Shown here piece after piece: positions 1 to 5,637 of a DNA stretch of 22,298 nt. The position numbers and the translations under genes are program-made. Numbering within the stretch: the stretch's first letter is position 1; each line of letters opens with the position of its first letter. The DNA is from a virus, in the IMG/VR virus record IMGVR_UViG_3300042691_017633, positions 1 to 22,298 of that record. One strand, given 5' to 3'. The notes under the pieces were generated by a model that was not told the origin of the DNA, ran no database searches, and was given only the letters and a program-made list of their open reading frames with translations.

Positions 1-403
1 TATAAATACCAATTGGCGTATTCCTAAAATAACTTTTAATCAACTCAGCGAACTTTTGCCAGTTCGTTTCCCCGCCATACGCGCCGCCATACGATTCTTC
101 AAGGTCAATCCATAATCCCAATTCGGGCAAATCGTTTCCAATCTTCGACCGCCATATGTCCGCCTGCTGTTGCGGAGTTGAGCGGCTGTCATAAAACCAA
201 TAACTCCCGCGCTTCAAGCCCGCCGCTTTTGCCGCCTGCCAGTTGTAAGCAAAATCTTCGTCCGCCCATGTGTTTTGACCGGCGCGAATAATCACGCCGT
301 CAACCTGCTTTTTCATTTGCACAAAATCCACGCCGCGCGCGGTTGTGTTTTTATCCTGCCAAAAAGATATATCGGGGATTGTTTTTAACGGGATGAAGTT
401 CAT
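1..403 (-). CDS. GH25 muramidase endolysin, N-terminal part (cut by window edge)
   Basis: The first 134 residues of a glycosyl hydrolase family 25 lysozyme, the enzyme that cuts the N-acetylmuramic acid-beta-1,4-N-acetylglucosamine bond of peptidoglycan to release progeny phage. Visible family signatures are PDISFWQ at residues 10-16 (first catalytic-site Asp, D11), VIIRAG at 37-42, SYWFYDSRST at 67-76, and LWIDLEE at 97-103, where D100 and E102 form the DxE catalytic motif. The ATG at 403-401 overlaps the TGA of the preceding gene (ATGA), so translation is probably coupled to the small membrane protein upstream. GH25 catalytic domains usually run about 190-200 residues, so the end of the domain and any wall-binding domain lie beyond the left edge. 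No signal peptide is visible, which fits holin-dependent export. The family assignment is from motif recognition and I consider it secure. Confidence 0.93.
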   Translation of the reverse strand, partial: MNFIPLKTIPDISFWQDKNTTARGVDFVQMKKQVDGVIIRAGQNTWADEDFAYNWQAAKAAGLKRGSYWFYDSRSTPQQQADIWRSKIGNDLPELGLWIDLEESYGGAYGGETNWQKFAELIKSYFRNTPIGIY

Positions 404-690
404 AACCCACCCAATACCCAACCGACAACCAATAAAATCACAGACTGGAATATTCCCCATACTCTAGGTTCCCAGCGGTTATCGTTATTTTTCATTTGCA
501 TAACATACGGATATATCTCTCTTAATTTTTTCTGGTCATTCTCCAAAAAAATAATTACATACTGTAATACTGTCAATACCGCCCTCGTCTCTTGCGCCAG
601 TTTTTTCTTTTTTAATTGCGTTGCTATGGTCTCTTTTGTTTTTTCTAAAACATCCTCAGTGATGCCCTCGTTTCCGTTTATATATTGCAT
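400..690 (-). CDS. Small lysis-region protein with helical body and C-terminal membrane anchor
   Basis: A 96-residue protein. Residues 10-70 are charged and likely helical, and residues about 77-96 (VWGIFQSVILLVVGWVLGGL) form one hydrophobic segment ending at the C-terminus. This topology, a cytoplasmic coiled-coil-like domain plus a C-terminal anchor, resembles XhlA-like haemolysin/holin accessory proteins. I see no diagnostic motif, so this is an analogy and not a family call. It lies between the putative holin and the endolysin and overlaps the endolysin start by four bases, which ties it to lysis. A weak GGAG lies about 8 bases before the ATG. An alternative is a second holin or antiholin. 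Confidence 0.75.
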   Translation of the reverse strand: MQYINGNEGITEDVLEKTKETIATQLKKKKLAQETRAVLTVLQYVIIFLENDQKKLREIYPYVMQMKNNDNRWEPRVWGIFQSVILLVVGWVLGGL

Positions 691-713
691 GACGCTCGCT
701 CCGATGAATAGGT

Positions 714-770
714 CGCCCGCCTGCTCCCGCGCTCTTTTGAGTCAAGCCAGTGGGAGGGTTTCGGCGGGCG
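714..770 (-). other. GC-rich hairpin between two lysis genes
   Basis: CGCCCGCC (714-721) pairs perfectly with GGCGGGCG (763-770). Inside it CTCCC (724-728) pairs with GGGAG (752-756), leaving a loop of about 23 bases. The structure fills most of the 100-base gap between the holin-like gene and the next gene. No T-tract follows it on the minus strand, so a Rho-independent terminator is unlikely. RNA processing, transcript stabilisation or translation control of the lysis genes is possible. Confidence 0.6.
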
Positions 771-778
771 ATAGGTGG

Positions 779-787
779 ATTATATCA
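779..787 (-). promoter_or_regulatory. Extended -10-like element TGATATAAT (copy 2)
   Basis: The minus strand reads TGATATAAT here, an exact match to an extended -10 (TGn plus TATAAT), just after the holin-like gene and before the hairpin at 714-770. The same 9-mer recurs at 1009-1017 and 9098-9106. I see no convincing -35 hexamer at 16-18 bases upstream. Transcription from here would produce a leader that starts inside the hairpin region. Confidence 0.45.
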
Positions 788-790
788 CTA

Positions 791-979
791 TCACTTAAAC
801 AACGATGGATATGATTTGTTTGCGGCTTTTCCGCCAGCCAACGCAAGCAGGGCGGATACAATCGCAACGACCAACGCGTTGAATGTTTCCGCGTCAACCG
901 GCACGCCAAGCCAATCAAGCGTGAATTTCATTACAGAACCTACCAGAACCACCAATACAGACTCAAGTAATTCAAGCAT
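791..979 (-). CDS. Holin-like small membrane protein
   Basis: A 62-residue protein, mostly hydrophobic. A first segment spans roughly residues 1-25 (LLESVLVVLVGSVMKFTLDWLGV) and a second roughly 33-50 (FNALVVAIVSALLALAGG). The C-terminus is basic (KAANKSYPSLFK). Small size, two membrane segments, a charged tail and a position two genes before the endolysin are typical of phage holins, which form the membrane lesion that lets the endolysin out. A good ribosome site (AAAGGAG, 8 bases before the ATG) supports this start. The holin call rests on topology and context, because holin sequences are too diverse for a motif test by eye. Confidence 0.75.
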   Translation of the reverse strand: MLELLESVLVVLVGSVMKFTLDWLGVPVDAETFNALVVAIVSALLALAGGKAANKSYPSLFK

Positions 980-1008
980 TTTTTATTCTCCTTTAATTAG
1001 TTTCGATT

Positions 1009-1017
1009 ATTATATCA
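1009..1017 (-). promoter_or_regulatory. Extended -10-like element TGATATAAT (copy 1), candidate lysis promoter
   Basis: TGATATAAT on the minus strand lies 30 bases before the holin-like start codon, in the 51-base gap after the preceding gene. It is a perfect extended -10 and is followed by a strong ribosome site. The bases 17 upstream do not resemble TTGACA. It is one of three identical 9-mers in the window, all close to gene starts or gaps. Confidence 0.55.
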
Positions 1018-1030
1018 TGACGAAAGGATT

Positions 1031-1438
1031 CTAACCTTTACGCCGTCTACTCAATTCAACAGATAACGGATGCTCATTACACGCGATGTTGGAGCGCACC
1101 CACGCAATAAGTCTATCAACTTCGGCATTATGTTTGTCTGCCCCACAGGTGCAACCTTCTTGGCTGTCATCGCAACAACCTTCATCCGACTTAGGACATG
1201 AATACCAGCAATCTTCACAGGTATCATGACCGACTTTCAAACCTTCCAACTTTTCGATAAGTTCATCAATTTGCTCACACGTACAGCCGTCCACCGCAAA
1301 ACTTTGTTGGGTGGCTTTTGCTTGCCAGCCATTCCAAAAAAAACCAAACATTTCTAGCCATTCACGATCAAGACTGTTTTCGTCGTGAGGCGGACATATT
1401 TTCTTGAACTCTTGCAAAGCCAAATCAGCTTCTGACAT
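1031..1438 (-). CDS. Cysteine-rich small protein, unknown function
   Basis: A 135-residue protein from the ATG at 1438, chosen because GGAGGT lies just before it. A TTG at 1468 would add ten residues without a ribosome site. The N-terminal third contains a patch rich in aromatics (MFGFFWNGWQAKA). The centre and C-terminal half carry many cysteines (CTCEQ, CEDCWYSC, GCC, GCTCG) and then HN, which could bind one or two zinc ions. I do not recognise a family. It sits between a lipoprotein gene and the holin-like gene, so it may be a late accessory gene. Confidence 0.7.
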   Translation of the reverse strand: MSEADLALQEFKKICPPHDENSLDREWLEMFGFFWNGWQAKATQQSFAVDGCTCEQIDELIEKLEGLKVGHDTCEDCWYSCPKSDEGCCDDSQEGCTCGADKHNAEVDRLIAWVRSNIACNEHPLSVELSRRRKG

Positions 1439-1494
1439 ATTACCTCCGTGTTGAGCAAGTCCGCCCAACTATGTGATATGCGGAATGTTCACCA

Positions 1495-1872
1495 TTACTG
1501 GCATACATCCGCGCCACCAACCGCACGATTACAAATGTATTCGCCGTTGGCTAATTCGAGATACCCATTCGCCGCCCAGCCGATATACTCGACCGTCCCG
1601 CCGCATTGCGAGCGGATGATATTACTCCCGTCGCTCAAAAAATTCGGTGTCGAGCGGATATACCAGCAACCGTCGCCAAGAATATCAAGGTGTTTTTGCG
1701 TAACCACCTTAGTTTCATCCGTCGCGGCGATAGCAGACGGACTGTAGCGCGTCTGCGTGGCGACGGGCATTGTAGCGGTAGCAGACGGCGTGCTATTCGT
1801 CATTGCGCCTGCTACCGAACAGGCAAGTATCAGCGGGACTGATACGATGGGGATGATATATCGCAAGTTCAT
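1495..1872 (-). CDS. Putative lipoprotein with SH3-like C-terminal domain
   Basis: A 125-residue protein. Residues 1-18 form a lipoprotein signal (basic start NLRY, hydrophobic core, then ILAC with the lipidated Cys at 18). A Ser/Thr/Ala-rich linker runs to about residue 60. The C-terminal part (GCWYIRSTPNF near 69-79, VEYIGW, GYLELANGEYIC) resembles a bacterial SH3-type beta-barrel with cysteines that may pair. The start at 1872 was chosen because its ATG overlaps the TGA of the upstream mini-gene (ATGA). An ATG at 1995 in the same frame would only add residues that overlap that gene. A lipoprotein near the lysis genes could be an outer spanin or a superinfection-exclusion protein. Neither can be proven here. 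Confidence 0.72.
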   Translation of the reverse strand: MNLRYIIPIVSVPLILACSVAGAMTNSTPSATATMPVATQTRYSPSAIAATDETKVVTQKHLDILGDGCWYIRSTPNFLSDGSNIIRSQCGGTVEYIGWAANGYLELANGEYICNRAVGGADVCQ

Positions 1873-2015
1873 GAATTGACATCCGTTATAAACTCCGCCA
1901 TTGACACGGCGATTAAAAACAACGACAAAAACACATAACCAAACACATACAACAAAAACGCTAATAGCAAAAACAGCCAACCAAGCCAAACACATCGCGA
2001 ATTATCTGGTTTCAT
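1869..2015 (-). CDS. 48-residue single-span membrane protein
   Basis: A short gene beginning MKPDNSRCVWLGW, followed by a long hydrophobic stretch (residues about 9-38, rich in Leu, Phe and Val) and a polar end. Its TGA overlaps the ATG of the lipoprotein gene (ATGA), and its own ATG overlaps the TGA of the open frame upstream. These interlocking overlaps are the main evidence that it is real. AGGAG is present upstream but about 14 bases away, so coupled translation is likely. A small membrane protein directly upstream of a lipoprotein recalls inner-membrane/lipoprotein pairs such as spanins, but the order and size do not prove it. Confidence 0.6.
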   Translation of the reverse strand: MKPDNSRCVWLGWLFLLLAFLLYVFGYVFLSLFLIAVSMAEFITDVNS

Positions 2016-2386
2016 AATTTTTTCAATTCTCCTAGTTTCTGTCGCTTGCCGCCATTAGCAAGCCGCCGTCGCTTGTACTCTGCTATTATCGGTTGCCACT
2101 CAGGATATAACGAATGATCTCTGCTAATGGTAGCAACGTAATTTTTTTGACCTTTGACCTTGCTACCGCAACGCATGATAATTATTTTGTCGCCGTGCGG
2201 TTCCCATCGCAGTCTGCTACCGGCTTCCAGTTGCGCCGCCTGCTGTTGTAGCAGGGCGTTACCGATGTCTTTCAGGTTGCTATCAGCCGTAACCGCCGCC
2301 GCTATTGCTCGCGGGGCGGGAGCGGAGGGTTTACCTGTTTCGTTTCTGATGCAAACGCTCGCGCGGGGCGAAAAGTTACAGCCTGT
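2012..2386 (-). CDS. Start-less open frame, probable -1 continuation of the 2302-3018 membrane protein
   Basis: From 2386 to the TGA at 2014-2012 there are 124 codons without a stop. The first ATG is only at 2176, and there is no GTG or TTG before it. The translation looks coding throughout: KDIGNALLQQQAAQLEAG, then RWEPHGDKIIIMRCG, YVATISRDH, and a basic end KRRRLANGGKRQKL. Its stop overlaps the start of the next gene by ATGA, as elsewhere in this genome. It is in the -1 frame relative to the membrane protein whose 3' end it overlaps at 2302-2386. It may therefore be that protein's C-terminal domain reached by frameshift, or it may be separated from it by a point indel (real or assembly). 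A 54-residue product from the ATG at 2176 is the fallback. Confidence 0.6.
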   Translation of the reverse strand, partial: TGCNFSPRASVCIRNETGKPSAPAPRAIAAAVTADSNLKDIGNALLQQQAAQLEAGSRLRWEPHGDKIIIMRCGSKVKGQKNYVATISRDHSLYPEWQPIIAEYKRRRLANGGKRQKLGELKKL

Positions 2387-3018
2387 TTATTTTCAGATTT
2401 TTTAGCCGTTCGTCCCTGTACAATTGACAAAATCTTCTCGACCTCTTCGGGGTCATATTGGCTATTCAAGCGCTCAATAGTTTGTAGCAACCCATCGCCT
2501 TGACGAAGTAACTCCTCTGCTACCTGTGCGTTTATGCGTTGGTCTTCCATGCTCGCCAACGCCTGCGCCTTGTGGCGACGCCGCGCTACATCGGGATCAT
2601 TGTAATAATACAAAAACCCAACGACCGTATGAATACCCGTCAACACAACAACGCCGCCCAAAAGAATTGAAGTCCAACGCTCGCCTTGAAATTGAAGATA
2701 ATCAGCAACGCCCAAAAAAACGCTTGTGGCAAACGCTAGTCCCGCCATAAATAATGAGCCTTTACGCCACGCCTCAGTCGTGTGATTATATTGCCAGCCA
2801 ATCTCCCACAACACGAACGGGATAGCGCACGCAAGGGAGGCAGATAATGCCTTCCAAATAGATTCGGTCAATCCGTAAACCACATCATAAGCCCGCACAT
2901 CGGCAATAATAACAACGATGTTTGAGAACCACGCCATAATGACAGGCGCATTATTTACAATCTCAGCCCACTTGCCACTTGATTCGTCTGTCAATAACTC
3001 TGATATTTTTTTGCTCAT
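2302..3018 (-). CDS. Four-span membrane protein with coiled-coil tail, unknown
   Basis: A 238-residue protein. Hydrophobic segments lie at about residues 27-45 (VIMAWFSNIVVIIADV), 57-74, 88-107 (LFMAGLAFATSVFLGVADYL) and 115-137 (ILLGGVVVLTGIHTVVGFLYYY). A cytoplasmic tail rich in Glu/Gln/Arg (ASMEDQRINAQVAEELLRQGDG) looks like a coiled coil. I do not recognise the family. The ATG overlaps the TGA of the 38-residue gene upstream. The reading frame stops at 2302, but the -1 frame stays open for another 290 bases, so the annotated C-terminus (PPLPPREQ) may be the product of a frameshift or may be bypassed by one. Confidence 0.75.
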   Translation of the reverse strand: MSKKISELLTDESSGKWAEIVNNAPVIMAWFSNIVVIIADVRAYDVVYGLTESIWKALSASLACAIPFVLWEIGWQYNHTTEAWRKGSLFMAGLAFATSVFLGVADYLQFQGERWTSILLGGVVVLTGIHTVVGFLYYYNDPDVARRRHKAQALASMEDQRINAQVAEELLRQGDGLLQTIERLNSQYDPEEVEKILSIVQGRTAKKSENKQAVTFRPARAFASETKQVNPPLPPREQ

Positions 3019-3131
3019 TTGGGTTTCCTCATTTCATAACGGGGCGGATATAAATACTCATACACGTCTTTGATGACCGGAATGAGTATCAACGATAGGG
3101 CGGCGGCTAGTAACCAGATTATTTTTTTCAT
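3015..3131 (-). CDS. 38-residue single-span membrane protein
   Basis: It begins MKKIIWLLAAALSLILIPVI, a basic start and one hydrophobic segment resembling a signal anchor, followed by a short polar tail (KDVYEYLYPPRYEMRKPK). Its TGA overlaps the ATG of the next gene (ATGA). It starts 8 bases after the recombination core of the attC-like site at 3133-3244, the position where a cassette-borne or cassette-adjacent gene is expected. The ribosome site is weak (AGGT close to the ATG). The function is unknown. Confidence 0.6.
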   Translation of the reverse strand: MKKIIWLLAAALSLILIPVIKDVYEYLYPPRYEMRKPK

Positions 3132-3132
3132 G

Positions 3133-3244
3133 ACCTAACGGTTTGCGTGAGCGGCTTTACGCTGGCTCACGATTTTCAACTACCACGACTTCGGCGGGCA
3201 AGTCGCGCCCGCTTTCAACAAGTCCGCTCCACGCTTTGTTAGAA
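3133..3244 (-). repeat. attC: attC-like integron recombination site A
   Basis: Read on the minus strand. The R'' box TTCTAAC (3244-3238) pairs with the R' box GTTAGGT (3139-3133), which matches the consensus GTTRRRY. Between them lie an unpaired spacer (AAA against AAACC) and an L''/L' helix. The left arm (3234-3220) reads GCGT-G-GAGCGG-A-CTT and the right arm (3145-3157) pairs as GCGT-GAGCGG-CTT. Two left-arm bases, G3230 and A3223, therefore have no partner. Extrahelical bases of this kind define strand choice in attC sites. The terminal region 3158-3219 folds further (GCGGGC with GCCCGC). The 15 bases 3134-3148 are identical to 4706-4720 of site B. The HNH stop codon lies inside the site. 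Confidence 0.88.
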
Positions 3245-3630
3245 GGCGCTTTATGCGGGCAGTAACCATAAAAACCCAAAGACGAATTGCAATTATGACA
3301 CAACACTCTATAACCATTTGGATAATTATTATTTCTAAGCCAGTAGTAAAAATGCGAGCCTGCTGTAATATCTAACCGCCTCCTTTCTTGTGCTCCATCT
3401 CCGTTTATATGATCTATTGATAAAAATTCAATTCTATTTTCTCCGCAACACTGACAATTGACACCATACTTTTTTAACACTTCAAGTTTTAGTGTTTTGA
3501 GTGTTTTTTTACCAATTTCGTTTTTGCAGGACTTACAATAAACATGCAAGCCGTCTTTTCTGCTGTTGTCTTTGCAGAACTCAAACACACTTTTTTCTTT
3601 TTTACACCGCTGGCAAAGTTTCTTGTTCAT
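3157..3630 (-). CDS. HNH endonuclease with zinc-binding N-terminus
   Basis: A 157-residue protein from the ATG at 3630 (AAGG 7 bases before). An ATG at 3702 in the same frame overlaps the previous gene and lacks a ribosome site. Residues 6-35 hold two CxxC pairs (C6/C9 and C32/C35), a small zinc finger. The HNH core follows: CQCCG at 59-63, SIDHINGDG at 71-79 with the D73-H74 pair, and LCHNCNSSLGFYGYC at 110-124, with H112 and N115 as the later H/N positions. Such enzymes cut DNA and include homing, packaging-associated and restriction-like nucleases. Residues from about 129 onward (PSNKAWSGLVESGRD...) are encoded by the attC-like site and probably add nothing to the fold. It is the last gene of the multigene cassette-like interval. 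Confidence 0.85.
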   Translation of the reverse strand: MNKKLCQRCKKEKSVFEFCKDNSRKDGLHVYCKSCKNEIGKKTLKTLKLEVLKKYGVNCQCCGENRIEFLSIDHINGDGAQERRRLDITAGSHFYYWLRNNNYPNGYRVLCHNCNSSLGFYGYCPHKAPSNKAWSGLVESGRDLPAEVVVVENREPA

Positions 3631-3676
3631 CAAGAGCCTTCTAAGAATTAGACTGCGAGGTATACACTCGCTCAAT

Positions 3677-3952
3677 CTATAAACCGTTATACGGTTGTAC
3701 ATGTATCATCCATTTATACGGCGCAAGGTGGGTGAAGCACACATACCCGCCCGCGTGAGAGATTTCAACGTTTCGTATATCGTTGTGACTGTAACAATGA
3801 TACACATACACGGGATAACCGTTATCGTCAATTGACTCATTGAGTAGTTCCGGCGGAAACCATTCGCGCCGTCCAGTCAACCAAGAATCAACGCGGACGC
3901 CATGCGCGTTTTGTACCGCTATCATTTCTTTTGCCCGTTCAAATATATTCAT
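3677..3952 (-). CDS. Unknown 91-residue protein
   Basis: It starts MNIFERAKEMIAVQNAHG at the ATG at 3952, which overlaps the TGA of the small membrane protein upstream (ATGA). A longer same-frame start at 4045 would run across that gene and was not used. The C-terminal half is rich in His and aromatics (YPVYVYHCYSHNDIRN, HAGGYVCFTHLAPYKW) and could bind a metal, but I see no recognised motif. It lies in the cassette-like interval between RusA and HNH. Confidence 0.65.
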   Translation of the reverse strand: MNIFERAKEMIAVQNAHGVRVDSWLTGRREWFPPELLNESIDDNGYPVYVYHCYSHNDIRNVEISHAGGYVCFTHLAPYKWMIHVQPYNGL

Positions 3953-4083
3953 GGCACAAAAAAGAGATAAACCATCGGCGCGGCGACTAGGCAGGTTAGC
4001 GCGAAGATGGCAATCCATATCCACAGAATCGCGCCGCTGTTGCATTCAATTTTTTCACGATAATCTTCGTCTGGTAAGTTCAT
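3949..4083 (-). CDS. 44-residue single-span membrane protein
   Basis: It begins MNLPDEDYREKIECN, a charged N-terminus, followed by a hydrophobic segment at residues about 18-42 (AILWIWIAIFALTCLVAAP...). It is 1 base after the stop of the 49-residue gene and overlaps the next gene by ATGA. This interlocked arrangement is the main support. The topology suggests a bitopic membrane protein. The function is unknown. Confidence 0.6.
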   Translation of the reverse strand: MNLPDEDYREKIECNSGAILWIWIAIFALTCLVAAPMVYLFFVP

Positions 4084-4084
4084 G

Positions 4085-4234
4085 TTATTCACCTTGTACA
4101 TATTTCACATGCAAGCAAATCAGTTTCATGCCATGCCCCTGATCAAATATCACCCGCTCGCCGTCGCGCTCGTAACTGTACGCATGGATGTATTCGGTAG
4201 AGTTATCTTCGTAGATTACAAAATAATTTGTCAT
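4085..4234 (-). CDS. 49-residue protein, unknown
   Basis: It runs from MTNYFVIYEDNSTEYIHAY to a C-terminus LHVKYVQGE. GAGG lies 6 bases before the ATG, and the gene sits 6 bases after the RusA stop. The alternation of polar and hydrophobic residues suggests a small beta-rich protein. No family is recognised. Confidence 0.62.
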   Translation of the reverse strand: MTNYFVIYEDNSTEYIHAYSYERDGERVIFDQGHGMKLICLHVKYVQGE

Positions 4235-4240
4235 ATCGCC

Positions 4241-4576
4241 TCATATTTCATAAACCAAAAACTCAACTCGTGGATTTAATTTATCATCCTCACGGAATGA
4301 ATGTATCTCTATGACCTGACTATCATCCAACCATACCAAACCTTTGAGGGCGTCAAACATAACTTTTGTATAATTATCCAAGTCGCCGCGCCGTTGCGGT
4401 CGAAAGACCGTAAAATTAACTCCGACATTCTGTCTCAGCGGTTCGTATTCACGCAACTGAATAAATACCTGTTTCTTATAATCTGACGCCTCAGGCGTCA
4501 CAATTATTCGGTTATTTGCAACCATCCAGTAACGATTAGCGGACGGCGGAACCGGCAAAATAAAACTATATTCCAC
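4241..4576 (-). CDS. rusA: RusA-family Holliday junction resolvase
   Basis: A 111-residue protein if started at the GTG at 4576; a TTG at 4600 is the longer option. The N-terminus YSFILPVPPSANRYW (residues 3-17) matches the family's opening strand and PPxxNRxW motif. The catalytic acidic cluster is RGDLDNYTK at 63-71 (D65, D67) followed by FDALKG and WLDDSQV at 82-88 (D84/D85). RusA dimers bind four-way junctions and cut symmetrically near CC dinucleotides, resolving recombination or replication intermediates in phage DNA before packaging. Length is close to the 120 residues of the E. coli protein. It overlaps the end of a 43-residue ORF. It lies inside the cassette-like interval bounded by attC-like sites A and B, an unusual place for a core phage enzyme. 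Confidence 0.92.
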   Translation of the reverse strand: MEYSFILPVPPSANRYWMVANNRIIVTPEASDYKKQVFIQLREYEPLRQNVGVNFTVFRPQRRGDLDNYTKVMFDALKGLVWLDDSQVIEIHSFREDDKLNPRVEFLVYEI

Positions 4577-4697
4577 GCGGCATCGCCTTCGCTTTGTCAA
4601 GATATTCGCGCGCCATTGTCAACCATTGCTCATCCATTGTCAACCAATAACGCTCCTCAGCGCGTGCCGATTTGTTTAATAAGATACGCCAGTTCAT
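4566..4697 (-). CDS. 43-residue ORF at the head of the multigene cassette
   Basis: It starts MNWRILLNKSARAEERYW, 13 bases after the core of attC-like site B, and ends inside the start region of rusA. It contains an internal duplication: a 13-base sequence at 4613-4625 recurs at 4634-4646, 21 bases apart and in frame, giving WLTM twice (YWLTMDEQWLTMAREY). No ribosome site is obvious. It may be a leader ORF whose translation is coupled to rusA, or a real small protein. Confidence 0.45.
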   Translation of the reverse strand: MNWRILLNKSARAEERYWLTMDEQWLTMAREYLDKAKAMPRGI

Positions 4698-4704
4698 ACA
4701 ATCA

Positions 4705-4833
4705 ACCTAACGGTTTGCGTAACCCGCAAAAGGGCGGGCTAGGACAAACCTTCTAAGTCGAATAAAAATTCAGGCTGGGAAAATGCCTGAGACGGGGACG
4801 AATCCCTTTTGTCGGGTTCACGCGATGTTAGAC
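4705..4833 (-). repeat. attC: attC-like integron recombination site B (clearest copy)
   Basis: On the minus strand the R'' box GTCTAAC (4833-4827, matching RYYYAAC) pairs with the R' box GTTAGGT (4711-4705, matching GTTRRRY). After the unpaired spacer (ATC against AAACC) the L''/L' helix is 18 bp. The left arm 4823-4804 reads GCGT-G-AACCCG-A-CAAAAGGG, and the right arm 4717-4734 supplies the complement of GCGT-AACCCG-CAAAAGGG. G4819 and A4812 are therefore extrahelical, six pairs apart, exactly as in site A. The terminal part contains a further hairpin (CAGGC with GCCTG). The methyltransferase stop codon lies within the site. Length of 129 bp is within the usual attC range. Confidence 0.92.
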
Positions 4834-5620
4834 CCCGCCCTTGCCCGAAGAGTGGGACATTGGTTGCAAGTAACCTTTTCTCTGCAAGCATGACATATTC
4901 AGGGCTTATCTCAATTCCGAGATAATGACGGTTTAGCATTTTTGCCATTTTCAAAGTTGTGCCTGAACCAGTGAAACAATCAAGGACGGTATCACCTTCG
5001 TTTGACCATGAAAGAATATGGTCTTTTGCGAGTGCTTCGGGAAATTGCGCTGGATGGTTGTAGTCTCTATCAATTCCATTTGCTGCGTCAACAATCCAGA
5101 CATTATTTCTAATGCCGTATTCTTTGCGAACCTGAACACGCAAATCTTTTTTATCACCTGTTTCGTGACGATGACCACCTGTCCACATTACGCGCTGTGC
5201 TTTCTTGATATTCTTTCTATCTGCAATCAGATTGTGAGTTTTTGGTAGCCCTTTTGAAAGGATAAACATATACTCAAACGATTGCCAATATAAATTATTT
5301 GAACCCGTTGCGCCTGCTACTTTGTGATAAATCATCGTTTCAACATTGAAGCCACACTCACGAAAATATAAAGCCTGTTTGAAACTGGTTAGCGTTTCGC
5401 TTCCGTTTATGGTTGCGTCACCGACCACCCACACCACAACCCCGCCCGCTTTTGTGACCCTGAACAACTCGCGGGCGATAGTTTCAAAATCGAAAGTAAA
5501 GCCGTTATAGGTTCGGAGATTGTCGTAAGGCGGGGATGTGACAGTAATATCAATGCAATCGGGCGGGAATGATTGCAAGACTACTGCGCTATCACCTGTG
5601 ATTATTTTATCGAGTTCCAT
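4739..5620 (-). CDS. DNA methyltransferase, N4-cytosine/N6-adenine type, beta-class motif order
   Basis: A 293-residue protein. Motif IV TSPPY lies at residues 28-32 (catalytic loop that flips out the target base), followed by FETIARELFRVTKAGG and VWVVGD. Motif I DCFTGSGTT lies at 214-222 with LGIEISPEY at 234-242, forming the S-adenosylmethionine pocket. Motif IV before motif I is the beta order. TSPPY is found in both N4-C and N6-A enzymes, so the target base is not decided. No restriction enzyme gene is adjacent, so it is probably a solitary methylase that protects phage DNA from host restriction or alters regulation. Residues 263-293 are encoded by attC-like site B and are probably a non-conserved tail. 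The start lies about 20 bases after site C, so the gene is the whole content of a 0.93-kb cassette. Confidence 0.93.
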   Translation of the reverse strand: MELDKIITGDSAVVLQSFPPDCIDITVTSPPYDNLRTYNGFTFDFETIARELFRVTKAGGVVVWVVGDATINGSETLTSFKQALYFRECGFNVETMIYHKVAGATGSNNLYWQSFEYMFILSKGLPKTHNLIADRKNIKKAQRVMWTGGHRHETGDKKDLRVQVRKEYGIRNNVWIVDAANGIDRDYNHPAQFPEALAKDHILSWSNEGDTVLDCFTGSGTTLKMAKMLNRHYLGIEISPEYVMLAEKRLLATNVPLFGQGRGLTSREPDKRDSSPSQAFSQPEFLFDLEGLS

Positions 5621-5637
5621 GCTACTCTCACGAAGGG

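Noticed and set aside
1464-1500. GTTGGGC on the minus strand, a GTTRRRY match after the lipoprotein gene
   Set aside because: I found no L''/L' helix with extrahelical bases and no pairing R'' in the gene end.
1869-1995. Longer N-terminus for the lipoprotein from the ATG at 1995
   Set aside because: It overlaps the 48-residue gene in another frame, lacks a ribosome site, and would bury the lipoprotein signal inside the chain.
4951-5248. Overlapping frames within the methyltransferase on both strands
   Set aside because: They are shadows of a gene with clear motifs I and IV.
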